Source: Pratylenchus scribneri (lineage: Eukaryota; Nematoda; Chromadorea; Rhabditida; Pratylenchidae). Taken from it: a stretch of 64,000 bases of DNA. The notes beneath the pieces are model-generated. The model was not told the DNA's origin. It searched no databases and was given only the letters and a program-made list of their open reading frames with translations. Below, one piece after another: positions 1 to 13,820 of this stretch. Both the position numbers and the translations under genes were made by a program. Location: contig JAQSEB010000212.1 of NCBI GenBank assembly GCA_030063045.1, positions 62,001 to 126,000 of the forward strand. Direction: 5' to 3'. Positions within the stretch are counted from its first letter, which is position 1. Every line of letters starts with the position of its first letter.

Positions 1-540
1 TTAAGAAAAAAAGTTTAAAATCGCTATTTCTCTTCGGAATTTTAATATTATTCCTCTCAATCTTTTCTATTCGTATTTTTTAAGCAGATTCTAGGCCATA
101 GATGTATTTGAAATTTTTAAAATTGAAATTTTCTATGAGTTTTAAGAAAAAAAGTTTAAAATCGTTATTTCTCTTGGGAATTTAAATATTATTCCTCACA
201 ATCTTTTCTATTAGTATTTTTTAAGCAGATTCTAGGCCATACATGTATTTGAAATTTTTGAATTTGAAATTTTCTATGAGTTTTAAGAAAAAAAGTTTAA
301 AATCGTTATTTCTCTTGGGAATTTTAATATTATTCCTCTCAATCTTTTCTATTAGTATTTTTTAAGCAGATTCTAGGCCATACATGTATTTGAAATTTTT
401 GAATTTGAAATTTTCTATGAGTTTTAAAAAAAAAGTTTAAAATCGCTATTTCTCTTCGGAATTTTAATATTATTCCTCTCAATCTTTTCTATTAGTATTT
501 TTTAAGCAGATTCTAGGCCATACATGTATTTGAAATTTTT

Positions 541-3500
541 GAATTTGAAATTTTCTATGAGTTTTAAGAAAAAAAGTTTAAAATCGCTATTTCTCTTCGG
601 AATTTTAATATTATTCCTCTCAATCTTTTCTATTAGTATTTTTTAAGCAGATTCTAGGCCATAGATGTATTTGAAATTTTTAAAATTGAAATTTTCTATG
701 AGTTTTAAAAAAAAAAGTTTAAAATCGTTATTTCTCTTGGGAATTTAAATATTATTCCTCACAATCTTTTCTATTAGTATTTTTTAAGCAGATTCTAGGT
801 CATACATGTATTTGAAATTTTTGAATTTGAAATTTTCTATGAGTTTTAAGAAAAAAAGTTTAAAATCGTTATTTCTCTTGGGAATTTAAATATTATTCCT
901 CTCAATCTTTTCTATTAGTATTTTTTAAGCAGATTCTAGGCCATAGATGTATTTGAAATTTTTAAAATTGAAATTTTCTATGAGTTTTAAAAAAAAAGTT
1001 TAAAATCGCTATTTCTCTTCGGAATTTTAATATTATTCCTCTCAATCTTTTCTATTAGTATTTTTTAAGCAGATTCTAGGCCATACATGTATTTGAAATT
1101 TTTGAATTTGAAATTTTCTATGAGTTTTAAGAAAAAAAGTTTAAAATCGTTATTTCTCTTGGGAATTTTAATATTATTCCTCACAATCTTTTCTATTAGT
1201 ATTTTTTAAGCAGATTCTAGGTCATACATGTATTTGAAATTTTTGAATTTGAAATTTTCTATGAGTTTTAAAAAAAAGTTTAAAATCGCTATTTCTCTTC
1301 GGAATTTTAATATTATTCCTCTCAATCTTTTCTATTAGTATTTTTTAAGCAGATTCTAGGTCATACATGTATTTGAAATTTTTGAATTTGAAATTTTCTA
1401 TGAGTTTTAAAAAAAAAGTTTAAAATCGCTATTTCTCTTCGGAATTTTAATATTATTCCTCTCAATCTTTTCTATTAGTATTTTTTAAGCAGATTCTAGG
1501 CCATACATGTATTTGAAATTTTTGAATTTGAAATTTTCTATGAGTTTTAAGAAAAAAAGTTTAAAATCGTTATTTCTCTTGGGAATTTTAATATTATTCC
1601 TCACAATTTTTCTATTAGTATTTTTTAAGCAGATTCTAGGCCATACATGTATTTGAAATTTTTGAATTTGAAATTTTCTATGAGTTTTAAGAAAAAAAGT
1701 TTAAAATCGTTATTTCTCTTGGGAATTTTAATATTATTCCTCACAATCTTTTCTATTAGTATTTTTTAAGTAGATTCTAGGCCATACATGTATTTGAAAT
1801 TTTTGAATTTGAAATTTTCTATGAGTTTTAAGAAAAAAAGTTTAAAATCGCTATTTCTCTTCGGAATTTTAATATTATTCCTCTCAATCTTTTCTATTAG
1901 TATTTTTTAAGCAGATTCTAGGCCATACATGTATTTGAAATTTTTGAATTTGAAATTTTCTATGAGTTTTAAAAAAAAAGTTTAAAATCGCTATTTCTCT
2001 TCGGAATTTTAATATTATTCCTCTCAATCTTTTCTATTAGTATTTTTTAAGCAGATTCTAGGCCATACATGTATTTGAAATTTTTGAATTTGAAATTTTC
2101 TATGAGTTTTAAGAAAAAAAGTTTAAAATCGCTATTTCTCTTCGGAATTTTAATATTATTCCTCTCAATCTTTTCTATTAGTATTTTTTAAGCAGATTCT
2201 AGGCCATAGATGTATTTGAAATTTTTAAAATTGAAATTTTCTATGAGTTTTAAGAAAAAAAGTTTAAAATCGTTATTTCTCTTGGGAATTTAAATATTAT
2301 TCCTCACAATCTTTTCTATTAGTATTTTTTAAGCAGATTCTAGGTCATACATGTATTTGAAATTTTTGAATTTGAAATTTTCTATGAGTTTTAAGAAAAA
2401 AAGTTTAAAATCGTTATTTCTCTTGGGAATTTAAATATTATTCCTCTCAATCTTTTCTATTAGTATTTTTTAAGCAGATTCTAGGCCATAGATGTATTTG
2501 AAATTTTTAAAATTGAAATTTTCTATGAGTTTTAAAAAAAAAGTTTAAAATCGCTATTTCTCTTCGGAATTTTAATATTATTCCTCTCAATCTTTTCTAT
2601 TAGTATTTTTTAAGCAGATTCTAGGCCATACATGTATTTGAAATTTTTGAATTTGAAATTTTCTATGAGTTTTAAGAAAAAAAGTTTAAAATCGTTATTT
2701 CTCTTGGGAATTTTAATATTATTCCTCACAATCTTTTCTATTAGTATTTTTTAAGCAGATTCTAGGTCATACATGTATTTGAAATTTTTGAATTTGAAAT
2801 TTTCTATGAGTTTTAAAAAAAAGTTTAAAATCGCTATTTCTCTTCGGAATTTTAATATTATTCCTCTCAATCTTTTCTATTAGTATTTTTTAAGCAGATT
2901 CTAGGTCATACATGTATTTGAAATTTTTGAATTTGAAATTTTCTATGAGTTTTAAAAAAAAAGTTTAAAATCGCTATTTCTCTTCGGAATTTTAATATTA
3001 TTCCTCTCAATCTTTTCTATTAGTATTTTTTAAGCAGATTCTAGGCCATACATGTATTTGAAATTTTTGAATTTGAAATTTTCTATGAGTTTTAAGAAAA
3101 AAAGTTTAAAATCGTTATTTCTCTTGGGAATTTTAATATTATTCCTCACAATCTTTTCTATTAGTATTTTTTAAGCAGATTCTAGGTCATACATGTATTT
3201 AAATTTTTGAATTTGAAATTTTCTATGAGTTTTAAAAAAAAGTTTAAAATCGCTATTTCTCTTCGGAATTTTAATATTATTCCTCTCAATCTTTTCTATT
3301 AGTATTTTTTAAGCAGATTCTAGGTCATACATGTATTTGAAATTTTTGAATTTGAAATTTTCTATGAGTTTTAAAAAAAAAGTTTAAAATCGCTATTTCT
3401 CTTCGGAATTTTAATATTATTCCTCTCAATCTTTTCTATTAGTATTTTTTAAGCAGATTCTAGGCCATACATGTATTTGAAATTTTTGAATTTGAAATTT

Positions 3501-6500
3501 TCTATGAGTTTTAAGAAAAAAAGTTTAAAATCGTTATTTCTCTTGGGAATTTTAATATTATTCCTCACAATTTTTCTATTAGTATTTTTTAAGCAGATTC
3601 TAGGCCATACATGTATTTGAAATTTTTGAATTTGAAATTTTCTATGAGTTTTAAGAAAAAAAGTTTAAAATCGTTATTTCTCTTGGGAATTTTAATATTA
3701 TTCCTCACAATCTTTTCTATTAGTATTTTTTAAGTAGATTCTAGGCCATACATGTATTTGAAATTTTTGAATTTGAAATTTTCTATGAATTTTAAGAAAA
3801 AAAGTTTAAAATCGTTATTTCTCTTGGGAATTTTAATATTATTCCTCTCAATCTTTTCTATTAGTATTTTTTAAGCAGATTCTAGGCCATACATGTATTT
3901 GAAATTTTTGAATTTGAAATTTTCTATGAGTTTTAAGAAAAAAAGTTTAAAATCGTTATTTCTCTTGGGAATTTTAATATTATTCCTCACAATCTTTTCT
4001 ATTAGTATTTTTTAAGCAGATTCTAGGCCATACATGTATTTGAAATTTTTGAATTTGAAATTTTCTATGAGTTTTAAAAAAAAAGTTTAAAATCGCTATT
4101 TCTCTTCGGAATTTTAATATTATTCCTCTCAATCTTTTCTATTAGTATTTTTTAAGCAGATTCTAGGCCATACATGTATTTGAAATTTTTGAATTTGAAA
4201 TTTTCTATGAGTTTTAAGAAAAAAAGTTTAAAATCGCTATTTCTCTTCGGAATTTTAATATTATTCCTCTCAATCTTTTCTATTAGTATTTTTTAAGCAG
4301 ATTCTAGGCCATAGATGTATTTGAAATTTTTAAAATTGAAATTTTCTATGAGTTTTAAGAAAAAAAGTTTAAAATCGTTATTTCTCTTGGGAATTTAAAT
4401 ATTATTCCTCACAATCTTTTCTATTAGTATTTTTTAAGCAGATTCTAGGTCATACATGTATTTGAAATTTTTGAATTTGAAATTTTCTATGAGTTTTAAG
4501 AAAAAAAGTTTAAAATCGTTATTTCTCTTGGGAATTTAAATATTATTCCTCTCAATCTTTTCTATTAGTATTTTTTAAGCAGATTCTAGGCCATAGATGT
4601 ATTTGAAATTTTTAAAATTGAAATTTTCTATGAGTTTTAAAAAAAAAGTTTAAAATCGCTATTTCTCTTCGGAATTTTAATATTATTCCTCTCAATCTTT
4701 TCTATTAGTATTTTTTAAGCAGATTCTAGGCCATACATGTATTTGAAATTTTTGAATTTGAAATTTTCTATGAGTTTTAAGAAAAAAAGTTTAAAATCGT
4801 TATTTCTCTTGGGAATTTTAATATTATTCCTCACAATCTTTTCTATTAGTATTTTTTAAGCAGATTCTAGGTCATACATGTATTTGAAATTTTTGAATTT
4901 GAAATTTTCTATGAGTTTTAAAAAAAAGTTTAAAATCGCTATTTCTCTTCGGAATTTTAATATTATTCCTCTCAATCTTTTCTATTAGTATTTTTTAAGC
5001 AGATTCTAGGTCATACATGTATTTGAAATTTTTGAATTTGAAATTTTCTATGAGTTTTAAAAAAAAAGTTTAAAATCGCTATTTCTCTTCGGAATTTTAA
5101 TATTATTCCTCTCAATCTTTTCTATTAGTATTTTTTAAGCAGATTCTAGGCCATACATGTATTTGAAATTTTTGAATTTGAAATTTTCTATGAGTTTTAA
5201 GAAAAAAAGTTTAAAATCGTTATTTCTCTTGGGAATTTTAATATTATTCCTCACAATCTTTTCTATTAGTATTTTTTAAGCAGATTCTAGGTCATACATG
5301 TATTTAAATTTTTGAATTTGAAATTTTCTATGAGTTTTAAAAAAAAGTTTAAAATCGCTATTTCTCTTCGGAATTTTAATATTATTCCTCTCAATCTTTT
5401 CTATTAGTATTTTTTAAGCAGATTCTAGGTCATACATGTATTTGAAATTTTTGAATTTGAAATTTTCTATGAGTTTTAAAAAAAAAGTTTAAAATCGCTA
5501 TTTCTCTTCGGAATTTTAATATTATTCCTCTCAATCTTTTCTATTAGTATTTTTTAAGCAGATTCTAGGCCATACATGTATTTGAAATTTTTGAATTTGA
5601 AATTTTCTATGAGTTTTAAGAAAAAAAGTTTAAAATCGTTATTTCTCTTGGGAATTTTAATATTATTCCTCACAATTTTTCTATTAGTATTTTTTAAGCA
5701 GATTCTAGGCCATACATGTATTTGAAATTTTTGAATTTGAAATTTTCTATGAGTTTTAAGAAAAAAAGTTTAAAATCGTTATTTCTCTTGGGAATTTTAA
5801 TATTATTCCTCACAATCTTTTCTATTAGTATTTTTTAAGTAGATTCTAGGCCATACATGTATTTGAAATTTTTGAATTTGAAATTTTCTATGAATTTTAA
5901 GAAAAAAAGTTTAAAATCGTTATTTCTCTTGGGAATTTTAATATTATTCCTCTCAATCTTTTCTATTAGTATTTTTTAAGCAGATTCTAGGCCATACATG
6001 TATTTGAAATTTTTGAATTTGAAATTTTCTATGAGTTTTAAAAAAAAAGTTTAAAATCGCTATTTCTCTTCGGAATTTTAATATTATTCCTCTCAATCTT
6101 TTTTATTAGTATTTTTTAAGCAGATTCTAGGCCATACATGTATTTGAAATTTTTGAATTTGAAATTTTCTATGAGTTTTAAGAAAAAAAGTTTAAAATCG
6201 CTATTTCTCTTCGGAATTTTAATATTATTCCTCTCAATCTTTTCTATTCGTATTTTTTAAGCAGATTCTAGGCCATAGATGTATTTGAAATTTTTAAAAT
6301 TGAAATTTTCTATGAGTTTTAAGAAAAAAAGTTTAAAATCGTTATTTCTCTTGGGAATTTAAATATTATTCCTCACAATCTTTTCTATTAGTATTTTTTA
6401 AGCAGATTCTAGGCCATACATGTATTTGAAATTTTTGAATTTGAAATTTTCTATGAGTTTTAAGAAAAAAAGTTTAAAATCGTTATTTCTCTTGGGAATT

Positions 6501-7800
6501 TTAATATTATTCCTCTCAATCTTTTCTATTAGTATTTTTTAAGCAGATTCTAGGCCATACATGTATTTGAAATTTTTGAATTTGAAATTTTCTATGAGTT
6601 TTAAAAAAAAAGTTTAAAATCGCTATTTCTCTTCGGAATTTTAATATTATTCCTCTCAATCTTTTCTATTAGTATTTTTTAAGCAGATTCTAGGCCATAC
6701 ATGTATTTGAAATTTTTGAATTTGAAATTTTCTATGAGTTTTAAGAAAAAAAGTTTAAAATCGCTATTTCTCTTCGGAATTTTAATATTATTCCTCTCAA
6801 TCTTTTCTATTAGTATTTTTTAAGCAGATTCTAGGCCATAGATGTATTTGAAATTTTTAAAATTGAAATTTTCTATGAGTTTTAAAAAAAAAAGTTTAAA
6901 ATCGTTATTTCTCTTGGGAATTTAAATATTATTCCTCACAATCTTTTCTATTAGTATTTTTTAAGCAGATTCTAGGTCATACATGTATTTGAAATTTTTG
7001 AATTTGAAATTTTCTATGAGTTTTAAGAAAAAAAGTTTAAAATCGTTATTTCTCTTGGGAATTTAAATATTATTCCTCTCAATCTTTTCTATTAGTATTT
7101 TTTAAGCAGATTCTAGGCCATAGATGTATTTGAAATTTTTAAAATTGAAATTTTCTATGAGTTTTAAAAAAAAAGTTTAAAATCGCTATTTCTCTTCGGA
7201 ATTTTAATATTATTCCTCTCAATCTTTTCTATTAGTATTTTTTAAGCAGATTCTAGGCCATACATGTATTTGAAATTTTTGAATTTGAAATTTTCTATGA
7301 GTTTTAAGAAAAAAAGTTTAAAATCGTTATTTCTCTTGGGAATTTTAATATTATTCCTCACAATCTTTTCTATTAGTATTTTTTAAGCAGATTCTAGGTC
7401 ATACATGTATTTGAAATTTTTGAATTTGAAATTTTCTATGAGTTTTAAAAAAAAGTTTAAAATCGCTATTTCTCTTCGGAATTTTAATATTATTCCTCTC
7501 AATCTTTTCTATTAGTATTTTTTAAGCAGATTCTAGGTCATACATGTATTTGAAATTTTTGAATTTGAAATTTTCTATGAGTTTTAAAAAAAAAGTTTAA
7601 AATCGCTATTTCTCTTCGGAATTTTAATATTATTCCTCTCAATCTTTTCTATTAGTATTTTTTAAGCAGATTCTAGGCCATACATGTATTTGAAATTTTT
7701 GAATTTGAAATTTTCTATGAGTTTTAAGAAAAAAAGTTTAAAATCGTTATTTCTCTTGGGAATTTTAATATTATTCCTCACAATTTTTCTATTAGTATTT
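541..7800. repeat. multi-monomer higher-order blocks, about 1.5-2.1 kb, left part of array
   Basis: Rare monomer variants recur at multiples of the monomer. The 3-bp deletion variant cacaatttttctattag occurs at about 1602, 3566, 5671 and 7779, which are 14, 15 and 15 monomers apart. The variant catagatgtatttg followed by aaaattg recurs as a pair two monomers apart at about 661/945, 2208/2489, 4308/4592 and 6837/7119. These imply at least four imperfect copies of a multi-monomer block with gain or loss of single monomers between copies. The counts come from reading marker positions, not from an alignment. Confidence 0.75.
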
Positions 7801-10800
7801 TTTAAGCAGATTCTAGGCCATACATGTATTTGAAATTTTTGAATTTGAAATTTTCTATGAGTTTTAAGAAAAAAAGTTTAAAATCGTTATTTCTCTTGGG
7901 AATTTTAATATTATTCCTCACAATCTTTTCTATTAGTATTTTTTAAGTAGATTCTAGGCCATACATGTATTTGAAATTTTTGAATTTGAAATTTTCTATG
8001 AATTTTAAGAAAAAAAGTTTAAAATCGTTATTTCTCTTGGGAATTTTAATATTATTCCTCGCAATCTTTTCTATTAGTATTTTTTAAGCAGATTCTAGGC
8101 CATACATGTATTTAAAATTTTTGAATTTGAAATTTTCTATGAGTTTTAAGAAAAAAAGTTTAAAATCGTTATTTCTCTTCGGAATTTTAATATTATTCCT
8201 CTTAATCTTTTCTATTAGTATTTTTTAAGCAGATTCTAGGCCATACATGTATTTGAAATTTTTGAATTTGAAATTTTCTATGAGTTTTAAAAAAAAAGTT
8301 TAAAATCGCTATTTCTCTTCGGAATTTTAATATTATTCCTCTCAATCTTTTCTATTAGTATTTTTTAAGCAGATTCTAGGCCATACATGTATTTGAAATT
8401 TTTGAATTTGAAATTTTCTATGAGTTTTAAGAAAAAAAGTTTAAAATCGCTATTTCTCTTGGGAATTTTAATATTATTCCTCTCAATCTTTTCTATTAGT
8501 ATTTTTTAAGCAGATTCTAGGCCATACATGTATTTGAAATTTTTGAATTTGAAATTTTCTATGAGTTTTAAAAAAAAAATTTAAAATCGCTATTTCTCTT
8601 CGGAATTTTAATATTATTCCTCACAATCTTTTCTATTAGTATTTTTTAAGCAGATTCTAGGCCATAGATGTATTTGAAATTATTGAAATCGAAATTTTCT
8701 ATGAGTTTTAAGAAAAAAAGTTTAAAATCGTCATTTCTCTTGGGAATTTAAATATTATTCCTCACAATCTTTTCTATTAGTATTTTTTAAGTAGATTCTA
8801 GGCCATACATCTATTTGAAATTTTTGAATTTGAAATTTTCTATGAGTTTTAAAAAAAAAGTTTAAAATCGCTATTTCTCTTCGGAATTTCAATATTATTC
8901 CTCACAATCTTTTCTATTAGTATTTTTTAAGCAGATTCTAGGTCATACATGTATTTGAAATTCTTGAATTTGAAATTTTCTATGAGTTTTAAGAAAAAAA
9001 GTTTAAAATCGTTATTTCTCTTGGGAATTTTAATATTATTCCTCACAATTTTTCTATTAGTATTTTTTAAGCAGATTCTAGGCCATACATGTATTTGAAA
9101 TTTTTGAATTTGAAATTTTCTATGAGTTTTAAGAAAAAAAGTTTAAAATCGTTATTTCTCTTGGGAATTTTAATATTATTCCTCACAATCTTTTCTATTA
9201 GTATTTTTTAAGTAGATTCTAGGCCATACATGTATTTGAAATTTTTGAATTTGAAATTTTCTATGAATTTTAAGAAAAAAAAAATTTAAAATCGTTATTT
9301 CTCTTGGGAATTTTAATATTATTCCTCGCAATCTTTTCTATTAGTATTTTTTAAGCAGATTCTAGGCCATACATGTATTTGAAATTTTTGAATTTGAAAT
9401 TTTCTATGAGTTTTAAGAAAAAAAGTTTAAAATCGTTATTTCTCTTCGGAATTTTAATATTATTCCTCTCAATCTTTTCTATTAGTATTTTTTAAGCAGA
9501 TTCTAGGCCATACATGTATTTGAAATTTTTGAATTTGAAATTTTCTATGAGTTTTAAAAAAAAAGTTTAAAATCGCTATTTCTCTTCGGAATTTTAATAT
9601 TATTCCTCTCAATCTTTTCTATTAGTATTTTTTAAGCAGATTCTAGGCCATACATGTATTTGAAATTTTTGAATTTGAAATTTTCTATGAGTTTTAAGAA
9701 AAAAAGTTTAAAATCGCTATTTCTCTTGGGAATTTTAATATTATTCCTCTCAATCTTTTCTATTAGTATTTTTTAAGCAGATTCTAGGCCATACATGTAT
9801 TTGAAATTTTTGAATTTGAAATTTTCTATGAGTTTTAAAAAAAAATTTAAAATCGCTATTTCTCTTCGGAATTTTAATATTATTCCTCACAATCTTTTCT
9901 ATTAGTATTTTTTAAGCAGATTCTAGGCCATAGATGTATTTGAAATTATTGAAATCGAAATTTTCTATGAGTTTTAAGAAAAAAGTTTAAAATCGCTATT
10001 TCTCTTCGGAATTTTAATATTATTCCTCTCAATCTTTTCTATTAGTATTTTTTAAGCAGATTCTAGGCCATACATGTATTTGAAATTTTTGAATTTGAAA
10101 TTTTCTATGAGTTTTAAGAAAAAAAGTTTAAAATCGTTATTTCTCTTGGGAATTTTAATATTATTCCTCACAATTTTTCTATTAGTATTTTTTAAGCAGA
10201 TTCTAGGCCATACATGTATTTGAAATTTTTGAATTTGAAATTTTCTATGAGTTTTAAGAAAAAAAGTTTAAAATCGTTATTTCTCTTGGGAATTTTAATA
10301 TTATTCCTCACAATCTTTTTTATTAGTATTTTTTAAGTAGATTCTAGGCCATACATGTATTTGAAATTTTTGAATTTGAAATTTTCTATGAATTTTAAGA
10401 AAAAAAGTTTAAAATCGTTATTTCTCTTGGGAATTTTAATATTATTCCTCGCAATCTTTTCTATTAGTATTTTTTAAGCAGATTCTAGGCCATACATGTA
10501 TTTAAAATTTTTGAATTTGAAATTTTCTATGAGTTTTAAGAAAAAAAGTTTAAAATCGTTATTTCTCTTCGGAATTTTAATATTATTCCTCTTAATCTTT
10601 TCTATTAGTATTTTTTAAGCAGATTCTAGGCCATACATGTATTTGAAATTTTTGAATTTGAAATTTTCTATGAGTTTTAAAAAAAAAGTTTAAAATCGCT
10701 ATTTCTCTTCGGAATTTTAATATTATTCCTCTCAATCTTTTCTATTAGTATTTTTTAAGCAGATTCTAGGCCATACATGTATTTGAAATTTTTGAATTTG

Positions 10801-13800
10801 AAATTTTCTATGAGTTTTAAGAAAAAAAGTTTAAAATCGCTATTTCTCTTGGGAATTTTAATATTATTCCTCTCAATCTTTTCTATTAGTATTTTTTAAG
10901 CAGATTCTAGGCCATACATGTATTTGAAATTTTTGAATTTGAAATTTTCTATGAGTTTTAAAAAAAAAATTTAAAATCGCTATTTCTCTTCGGAATTTTA
11001 ATATTATTCCTCACAATCTTTTCTATTAGTATTTTTTAAGCAGATTCTAGGCCATAGATGTATTTGAAATTATTGAAATCGAAATTTTCTATGAGTTTTA
11101 AGAAAAAAAGTTTAAAATCGTCATTTCTCTTGGGAATTTAAATATTATTCCTCACAATCTTTTCTATTAGTATTTTTTAAGTAGATTCTAGGCCATACAT
11201 CTATTTGAAATTTTTGAATTTGAAATTTTCTATGAGTTTTAAAAAAAAAGTTTAAAATCGCTATTTCTCTTCGGAATTTCAATATTATTCCTCACAATCT
11301 TTTCTATTAGTATTTTTTAAGCAGATTCTAGGTCATACATGTATTTGAAATTCTTGAATTTGAAATTTTCTATGAGTTTTAAGAAAAAAAGTTTAAAATC
11401 GTTATTTCTCTTGGGAATTTTAATATTATTCCTCACAATTTTTCTATTAGTATTTTTTAAGCAGATTCTAGGCCATACATGTATTTGAAATTTTTGAATT
11501 TGAAATTTTCTATGAGTTTTAAGAAAAAAAGTTTAAAATCGTTATTTCTCTTGGGAATTTTAATATTATTCCTCACAATCTTTTCTATTAGTATTTTTTA
11601 AGTAGATTCTAGGCCATACATGTATTTGAAATTTTTGAATTTGAAATTTTCTATGAATTTTAAGAAAAAAAGTTTAAAATCGTTATTTCTCTTGGGAATT
11701 TTAATATTATTCCTCGCAATCTTTTCTATTAGTATTTTTTAAGCAGATTCTAGGCCATACATGTATTTGAAATTTTTGAATTTGAAATTTTCTATGAGTT
11801 TTAAGAAAAAAAGTTTAAAATCGTTATTTCTCTTCGGAATTTTAATATTATTCCTCTCAATCTTTTCTATTAGTATTTTTTAAGCAGATTCTAGGCCATA
11901 CATGTATTTGAAATTTTTGAATTTGAAATTTTCTATGAGTTTTAAAAAAAAGTTTAAAATCGCTATTTCTCTTCGGAATTTTAATATTATTCCTCTCAAT
12001 CTTTTCTATTAGTATTTTTTAAGCAGATTCTAGGCCATACATGTATTTGAAATTTTTGAATTTGAAATTTTCTATGAGTTTTAAGAAAAAAAGTTTAAAA
12101 TCGCTATTTCTCTTGGGAATTTTAATATTATTCCTCTCAATCTTTTCTATTAGTATTTTTTAAGCAGATTCTAGGCCATACATGTATTTGAAATTTTTGA
12201 ATTTGAAATTTTCTATGAGTTTTAAAAAAAAATTTAAAATCGCTATTTCTCTTCGGAATTTTAATATTATTCCTCACAATCTTTTCTATTAGTATTTTTT
12301 AAGCAGATTCTAGGCCATAGATGTATTTGAAATTATTGAAATCGAAATTTTCTATGAGTTTTAAGAAAAAAGTTTAAAATCGCTATTTCTCTTCGGAATT
12401 TTAATATTATTCCTCTCAATCTTTTCTATTAGTATTTTTTAAGCAGATTCTAGGCCATACATGTATTTGAAATTTTTGAATTTGAAATTTTCTATGAGTT
12501 TTAAGAAAAAAAGTTTAAAATCGCTATTTCTCTTGGGAATTTTAATATTATTCCTCTCAATCTTTTCTATTAGTATTTTTTAAGCAGATTCTAGGCCATA
12601 TATCTATTTGAAATTTTTAAAATTAAAATTTTCTATGGTTTTAAGAAAAAAAGTTTAAAATCGTTATTTCTCTTGGGAATTTTAATATTATTCCTCGCAA
12701 TCTTTTCTATTAGTATTTTTTAAGCAGATTCTAGGCCATACATGTATTTAAAATTTTTGAATTTGAAATTTTCTATGAGTTTTAAGAAAAAAAGTTTAAA
12801 ATCGTTATTTCTCTTCGGAATTTTAATATTATTCCTCACAATCTTTTCTATTAGTATTTTTTAAGTAGATTCTAGGCCATATATCTATTTGAAATTTTTA
12901 AAATTAAAATTTTCTATGGTTTTAAGAAAAAAAGTTTAAAATCGTTATTTCTCTTCGGAATTTTAATATTATTCCTCTCAATCTTTTCTATTAGTATTTT
13001 TTAAGCAGATTCTAGGCCATACATGTATTCGAAATTTTTAAAATTGAAATTTTCTATGAGTTTTAAGAAAAAAAAGTTTAAAATCGTTATTTCTCTTGGG
13101 AATTTTAATATTATTCGTCTCAATCTTTTCTATTAGTATTTTTTAAACAGATTCTAGGCCATACATGTATTTGAAATTTTTGAATTTGAAATTTTCTATG
13201 AGTTTTAAGAAAAAAAGTTTAAAATCGTTATTTCTCTTCGGAATTTTAATATTATTTTTCACAATCTTTTCTAATAGTATTTTTTAAGCAGATTCTAGGC
13301 CATACATGTATTCGAAATTTTTGAATTAGAAATTTTCTATGAGTTTTAAAAAAAAAGTTTAAAATCGCTATTTCTCTTCGGAATTTTAATATTATTCCTC
13401 TCAATCTTTTCTATTAGTATTTTTTAAGCAGATTCTAGGCCATACATGTATTTGAAATTTTTGAATTTGAAATTTTCTATGAGTTTTAAAAAAAAGTTTA
13501 AAATCGCTATTTCTCTTGGGAATTTTAATATTATTCCTCACAATCTTTTCTATTAGTATTTTTTAAGCAGATTCTAGGCCATACATCTATTTGAAATTTT
13601 TGAATTTGAAATTTTCTATGAGTTTTAAAAAAAAAGTTTAAAATCGCTATTTCTCTTCGGAATTTCAATATTATTCCTCACAATCTTTTCTATTAGTATT
13701 TTTTAAGCAGATTCTAGGTCATACATGTATTTGAAATTCTTGAATTTGAAATTTTCTATGAGTTTTAAGAAAAAAAGTTTAAAATCGTTATTTCTCTTGG

Positions 13801-13820
13801 GAATTTTAATATTATTCCTC
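7779..13820. repeat. 17-mer higher-order repeat, period about 2.39 kb
   Basis: Three independent rare variants repeat with the same period. The cacaatttttc deletion occurs at 7779/10169 and 9044/11434/13820. The gaaattcttgaatttg variant occurs at about 8961, 11351 and 13737. The cctcttaatc variant occurs at about 8201 and 10591. All steps are 2386-2390 bp, which is 17 monomers. The last copy is partly rearranged after about 12.4 kb. Confidence 0.8.
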
